Below are positions 5,759-9,506 of a stretch of 9,506 nucleotides of DNA, in pieces. Location of the stretch: the NCBI GenBank assembly GCA_013139935.1, contig WSZX01000118.1, forward strand, positions 1-9,506, written 5' to 3'. Position numbers and translations under genes: made by a program. The notes beneath the pieces were generated by a model that saw only the letters and a program-made list of their open reading frames with translations, ran no database searches and was not told the origin of the DNA. Each line of letters opens with the position of its first letter. Position 1 is the first letter of the stretch. This DNA is from Ardenticatenales bacterium (GTDB taxonomy: Bacteria > Chloroflexota > Anaerolineae > Promineifilales > UBA4811).

Positions 5759-8101
5759 TCAGCCTTGCCTTGAGAGAAGGTGCCATACGCACGCCAACCA
5801 CAGTCGCCAGTGCAGCCGCCGCCAGGTCTGAATGGCTCGAGTCTGTGCCGCGACGCTGGGGGCGTGGGGCCCGTAGCGCTGGCGCACGTAGAGGCATGTC
5901 AGCGCGGTGGCATCGTCTATGGCAGGAGCGATGGCTATCTGCCGGCGTTGTCCCTGAGCTAGTTGTGATAGCCGATCTATCAGCAAAGCGGCAAACTCGT
6001 AGGGTGTATCGGCCGCTCGCACCGGCACCGCCATCCGCTGGCCGAAGCGAAGGAGCCGACGGTAGAGGGTGGCCTCAGCCCTCAACGGGGAGAGCCGCCG
6101 CAGCCGCCAACTGTCGGAAAGGAGCCAGGCGATTGTCGCCGCGATCGGGAGGGCAACTACGGGCCACCAGGAACGGGCAGTCTGCGTCAGCCAGCCGGCA
6201 AGAGCGCCGGTCTCTCGCACCTCCCCCGCCAATTCCGGAGTGTCAGCCAGGGGAATGTCATCCGGGCGGTCAATGGCGGGAGCGGCGGCAGTAGGCTCGA
6301 ACTCTACCCAACCATAGGGTGGGAAGTAGATCTCAGCCCACGAATGGGCGTCGGCCTCGGTGACGACGTAGCGGTCAGTCACTGTATCATAGGCCCCACT
6401 TGCATAACCAACCACTAGACGAGCCGGCAAACCGGCTGCCCGCGCCAGGACCACCATGGCGGTAGAGTAATAGTCGCAGTAGCCTCGCTGCAGATCAAAG
6501 AGAAAGAAGTCGACTGTGTCCTGGCCGATAGGGGGATCGGGCAGATCCAGTGAGTAGGTGTAGGTTCGCAGGTGGTTCTCAATTGCCTGTGCCTGGTCAA
6601 AGGCGGTGGCAGCGGTCGCCGTGAGTTTCCGTGCCAAGGCATACACGCGAGCGGGAACGTTGCGGGGCAACGCCAGGTAGCGGCTGCCTACCCACGATGG
6701 ATAGTCTGACCCGGTAGCGCGCAACTGCGACTCGGTGACATTGGGTATCCACGAGTCGACCTGGTAGTTTCTTGCGCTGATGGTTGCGCCGAAGGCGTCG
6801 CCTGCTCCGGCCGCTGGGGGCACTCGCCAACTGACCCAGTACCTGTGATCGGCCGCCAGTAAGGAGCCGGTTGCGTACAGCAACTCGTCGGGCTCTTCCT
6901 CCACTCGCACCTCCTGGTGAATGATCCGGTGAGCTGTTTCTGGTGGCTGCCCGGCCGGCTCGGTCGCACTGTAAGAAAAGGTCTCGGTCCGCCCGGTGAA
7001 CCAGCCACTTCCCGTGTACTGGTCGTAGGTCAGAGCCCGCCAGTGGTAGGGCGGCCGCGGCCCGGTTGACATGGGATCAGTTCTGATGAGCAGAACGACC
7101 TGCTCTGACAACTCGGGCCCTGACCCGATTAGATGGCGCCGCGGAAGGCCCGGTGCGCGGGCTCTGTCCAACGCGGTTGCGCTGACAGATTGCCGCTGCA
7201 GCCCCAACGACCCGGCTACTCGCTCGGCCTGGTCGGCCGGCCCCTGAAGCAACTGCCGCGCAGAGTTCACAGCTTGGCGGATGGAGAGGTTGGGAGACAG
7301 CATGGATGCGGTCACCAGGGTGAGTGTCAAACCGATCACCGCCACTGCCAGATCGAGACCAGTGTCACTGGGGTAGTCGATGCTGTCCGCCCGCCAGCGA
7401 TGCTGGCGGGTGCTGTGGCTGACCACGGCCACGAGCGGCAACGTGGTTATCAGCAGAGCCAGCAGGCTAGCGGGATTGCCCCGGCTGTATGAGAGGGCGG
7501 AGACCAACAGAGCGCCGGCCGGAGCCACGCCCAGCAACGGGCGCCGGTACCGGCGCACAGCGACGGCTGCCCAGGCAACAACCGCCCACAGTATCAGATT
7601 CCAGGCCAGTGCCGCCGCTATCGGGTCGTAGCGGGATTCGCTGCTGGCCAGCGCCAGCAACCACTTCCATATCCGGGCGAGGAGCGTCTGAGCGGCGGCT
7701 CCCAGTTCCACCAGCGATTGCGCCGGCAGTTGCCAGTTCAACACCCCATCCGGATGGCCCGCCAGCAGCCCGCGCCAAGTCTCAGCGCCGACGCCGGCCA
7801 ACGCTCCGATAGACTCCATTAGGATCCCACTCAAGTGCCCAATATGCAGGAATACGATCATTACTCCCAGCAATAGTGCCAGGACGCCCACCAGCCAGAC
7901 CGGCAATGGCGACCGGGCCAGCAGCCAGGCAATGAGCAAGGCGGAGGTTGCTGTGGTCAGCAACGGCAAGGCGTCCAATCCGCGAAGGATACCTGCCATC
8001 CCGGCTGCAACACTGTTCGATGCTATCAGGAGCAGGAGCAGCGATAGGACTGCGCCTGCTCCTGCCCGGCGGACGATCCGAAACAGCAGGGCGCCTATCA
8101 C
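5759..8101 (-). CDS. TgpA-like membrane protein with extracytoplasmic transglutaminase domain
   Basis: About 780 residues from a GTG start. The N-terminal half has about seven hydrophobic segments (near 12-35, 45-63, 67-87, 160-182, 188-205, 211-228, 248-268), as in the DUF3488/TgpA N-terminal region. A large extracytoplasmic part follows, with the transglutaminase-like core at about 485-605: Cys542 in RGYCDYYSTAM, His586 in ADAHSWAEIYFP, and Glu602 in GWVEFEPT as the probable third catalytic residue, where Asp is commoner. A last membrane segment (about 646-662) leads to a cytoplasmic tail with DUF4129-like sequence (LYRRLLRFGQR...DTPYEFA, about 679-710). Relatives are transglutaminases or proteases acting on cell-surface proteins; the substrate here is unknown. 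The start is chosen because GTG overlaps the DUF58 stop (GTGA) and has AAGGAG five bases upstream. The in-frame ATG at 8116 would add five residues and has no RBS. The family call is secure; the biochemical role is not. Confidence 0.9.
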   Translation of the reverse strand: MIGALLFRIVRRAGAGAVLSLLLLLIASNSVAAGMAGILRGLDALPLLTTATSALLIAWLLARSPLPVWLVGVLALLLGVMIVFLHIGHLSGILMESIGALAGVGAETWRGLLAGHPDGVLNWQLPAQSLVELGAAAQTLLARIWKWLLALASSESRYDPIAAALAWNLILWAVVAWAAVAVRRYRRPLLGVAPAGALLVSALSYSRGNPASLLALLITTLPLVAVVSHSTRQHRWRADSIDYPSDTGLDLAVAVIGLTLTLVTASMLSPNLSIRQAVNSARQLLQGPADQAERVAGSLGLQRQSVSATALDRARAPGLPRRHLIGSGPELSEQVVLLIRTDPMSTGPRPPYHWRALTYDQYTGSGWFTGRTETFSYSATEPAGQPPETAHRIIHQEVRVEEEPDELLYATGSLLAADHRYWVSWRVPPAAGAGDAFGATISARNYQVDSWIPNVTESQLRATGSDYPSWVGSRYLALPRNVPARVYALARKLTATAATAFDQAQAIENHLRTYTYSLDLPDPPIGQDTVDFFLFDLQRGYCDYYSTAMVVLARAAGLPARLVVGYASGAYDTVTDRYVVTEADAHSWAEIYFPPYGWVEFEPTAAAPAIDRPDDIPLADTPELAGEVRETGALAGWLTQTARSWWPVVALPIAATIAWLLSDSWRLRRLSPLRAEATLYRRLLRFGQRMAVPVRAADTPYEFAALLIDRLSQLAQGQRRQIAIAPAIDDATALTCLYVRQRYGPHAPSVAAQTRAIQTWRRLHWRLWLACVWHLLSRQG

Positions 8102-9396
8102 GGCAGCTCCTTCCATGTCGTATCACGCGGCCGGCGGAGAGGCACCGCCCGACCGGTTCCGGTCATTCTCCACTCCCACTGTCCCCGCCGGCCGGGGCGG
8201 GCTTCTGGCCGGCTGAGCAGGTCGCGTGTGATGAGCGTGGGCGTCACTCCGGCTCTGGAGAGCAGCGCGCCCAGATCAGCAGCGTCGCCACTGCCGCCAA
8301 AAGAGACGGGATCGAGCAGCAGGACGGTGGGGGCGGCGCCTCGCTGCATGAGTGGCAGTAGGGGCTCTGCCCAGTCTCCCTCGACGTCCGACGTGATGAT
8401 GATCAGGCTGGCCGATCGGCCCGAGCGGTGGGGCATCCGCGCCAGGACCTGGGCCAGCGGCCGGCTCCCCAGTTCCACCAACGCCAGGGCGCGCAGGATG
8501 GCCAGCCGGTGACCGGCGCCCTGCTGGGGCGAACGCCAGATCAACTCCGCGCCGTTGGCTATGAGGCCCACCGACCGGCCGGCCCGGAGCCCCCGGTCCG
8601 CCAGCGAGGCGGCGAGGATGACCCCGTGCTCTGCTGAGGAATCCTGCCCCTCGCCCGCCTGTATCTGCCGGTTCATATCCAAGATGATCCACCAATCGCC
8701 GGCCGGCGTGCTTTCAAGGAGCCGCACGTGGAGCGAGTCGTGGTGAGCCGACGTTGGCCAATGAATCAAATGCAGGCTGTCGCCCGGGCAATAATCGCGA
8801 ACGCCGGCTGCACTCACCGTGCGCTTCAAGTCGTGTGGGGTTGGGCGGCCCTCTCCGGCTCGACCGCCTGGTGCTACTTTGATGGCGGGCAGTGGCACGA
8901 TGGGGGGCATCACCATCAGGTCGACCCAACTGGGAGAGCTCAACCAAACCGTGTACAGTCCAAAGGGATCCCCTGTCTCCAATCTTGTGGGACCCAGCGT
9001 ATAGAGTCCCCGGAGGGTGCAGGTACCCTCTGTGTACCAGCGAGTCGATCCGTTTCCGCCTACGGCTCTCACCGAACTGGCCCGGTAGCCGGGCAGAGTG
9101 GAGTGATCCACTATCTCGATCCACAGGCCCGGCGCCCAGCCTTTATTGATCAGCGTGAAGCGTTCCTGCAGCTTGTCGCCCACCTGTGCCCAGCCATAGC
9201 GCATTTCGCGAGTGAGTCTCAACCCGCGCGCAAGTGACCTGGCCCAGAGATAGCTCAGCAGCCAGGTCCCACCGAGTCCCACCAGCAGGATGGTCCACCC
9301 TCGATAGGGGTCGATTAACTGCATTACCAGCACCAGGCCAACCAGGATTGGCAGGAGCGGCGTATTGAGCTGAAGCTCGCGTGTCGGTCTGTCCAT
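8098..9396 (-). CDS. DUF58 family protein
   Basis: About 432 residues from ATG 9396. Two membrane segments near the N-terminus (about 12-28 and 33-50) are followed by a beta-rich region with the family's TCTLRGLYTLGPTRLETGDPFGLY (125-148). The DUF58 signature GVRDYCPGDSLHLIHWPTSAHH lies at about 198-219. The C-terminal half resembles a von Willebrand A fold (WWIILDMN about 235-242, LIIITSDVEGDW about 331-342). The metal-site motif DxSxS is not intact (DMNRQ). DUF58 proteins commonly occur with MoxR ATPases and transglutaminase proteins; their exact role is not settled. The ATG forms TGATG with an upstream open frame, suggesting coupling. A TTG at 9495 in the same frame has AGGAGG four bases upstream and would add 33 residues not typical of the family, so the start is uncertain. 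The gene overlaps the next one by GTGA. Confidence 0.88.
   Translation of the reverse strand: MDRPTRELQLNTPLLPILVGLVLVMQLIDPYRGWTILLVGLGGTWLLSYLWARSLARGLRLTREMRYGWAQVGDKLQERFTLINKGWAPGLWIEIVDHSTLPGYRASSVRAVGGNGSTRWYTEGTCTLRGLYTLGPTRLETGDPFGLYTVWLSSPSWVDLMVMPPIVPLPAIKVAPGGRAGEGRPTPHDLKRTVSAAGVRDYCPGDSLHLIHWPTSAHHDSLHVRLLESTPAGDWWIILDMNRQIQAGEGQDSSAEHGVILAASLADRGLRAGRSVGLIANGAELIWRSPQQGAGHRLAILRALALVELGSRPLAQVLARMPHRSGRSASLIIITSDVEGDWAEPLLPLMQRGAAPTVLLLDPVSFGGSGDAADLGALLSRAGVTPTLITRDLLSRPEARPGRRGQWEWRMTGTGRAVPLRRPRDTTWKELP
8107..8112 (-). promoter_or_regulatory. Shine-Dalgarno inside the DUF58 gene end, setting the GTG start of the transglutaminase gene
   Basis: On the minus strand AAGGAG (8112-8107) lies five bases before GTG 8101-8099. 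The bases encode Lys-Glu near the DUF58 C-terminus, so coding and initiation signal coincide. Confidence 0.7.
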
Positions 9397-9506
9397 CACC
9401 TGCAACCAGTTGAACGCGGAAAGATTGTATCGCTCACCGAGTTTTCGATCAACTGACCCGACTCTGTTGCGGCCTTGAGCCTTGAAGGAGTGCAACCGCC
9501 CTCCTG
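9396..9506 (-). other. Possible 3' end of an upstream gene, running off the window
   Basis: On the minus strand one frame is open from the right edge for 36 codons and ends in TGA (9398-9396), sharing its A with the DUF58 ATG. A MoxR ATPase is often found at this place in related clusters, but these residues show no motif I recognise. If DUF58 really starts at TTG 9495, this frame is only a shadow. Confidence 0.25.

Noticed and set aside
5770..6294. 174-codon plus-strand frame opposite the transglutaminase gene
   Set aside because: Arg/Ala/Ser-rich, no motif, and fully inside a well-supported gene on the other strand.
1..9506. CRISPR arrays, tRNA/rRNA genes, insertion sequences, attachment sites, phage or defence genes
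   Set aside because: Reading both strands showed no spaced direct repeats, cloverleaf-like segments, transposase motifs or terminal repeats. I see no evidence for a wholly novel system here.

Overview
The window reads as a GC-rich bacterial chromosome segment with two convergent gene blocks. The source organism cannot be fixed from the sequence. A Chloroflexota-type (Anaerolineae-like) bacterium is my best guess. It rests on the upstream receiver-plus-histidine-kinase protein with its 'SMITHDLRSP' H-box, the DUF58/transglutaminase pair and the G/C-run hairpin between the blocks. This is an impression, not a phylogenetic result.

Block 1 (plus strand, 1-5604) is a chemosensory locus. It opens with the 3' part of a receiver-HisKA protein that stops at 583 without any ATPase domain. 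A short gap follows (584-692) with a 9-bp inverted repeat that ends one base before a strong AGGAGG ribosome binding site. Then come four tightly packed genes: a membrane methyl-accepting chemotaxis protein (693-2348), CheW (2345-2863), CheB (2894-3955) and CheA (3952-5604). mcp/cheW and cheB/cheA overlap by ATGA, so translational coupling is likely. Together they supply a receptor, an adaptor, a kinase and a methylesterase. No CheR or CheY is present in the window. CheA lacks the P2 CheY-docking domain and a fused receiver, so the output partner is not visible here.

The two blocks are separated by a 154-base convergent intergenic region (5605-5758). It holds a perfect 16-bp G/C-run hairpin, the likely bidirectional terminator.

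Block 2 (minus strand, 9396 down to 5759) is a DUF58 protein followed by a TgpA-like membrane transglutaminase. They are coupled by a GTGA overlap, with the ribosome binding site lying inside the end of the first gene. In many bacteria this pair sits beside a MoxR-type AAA ATPase. If that holds here, the ATPase gene would lie just beyond the right edge. An open frame of 36 codons ending in TGATG at the DUF58 start may be the tail of that upstream gene.

I found no tRNA, rRNA, CRISPR array, insertion sequence or phage gene, and no clear candidate for a wholly new system. The points most worth following are the truncated and degenerate receiver-HisKA protein, the pre-RBS inverted repeat, the CheY/CheR-less chemosensory operon and the G/C-run convergent hairpin.
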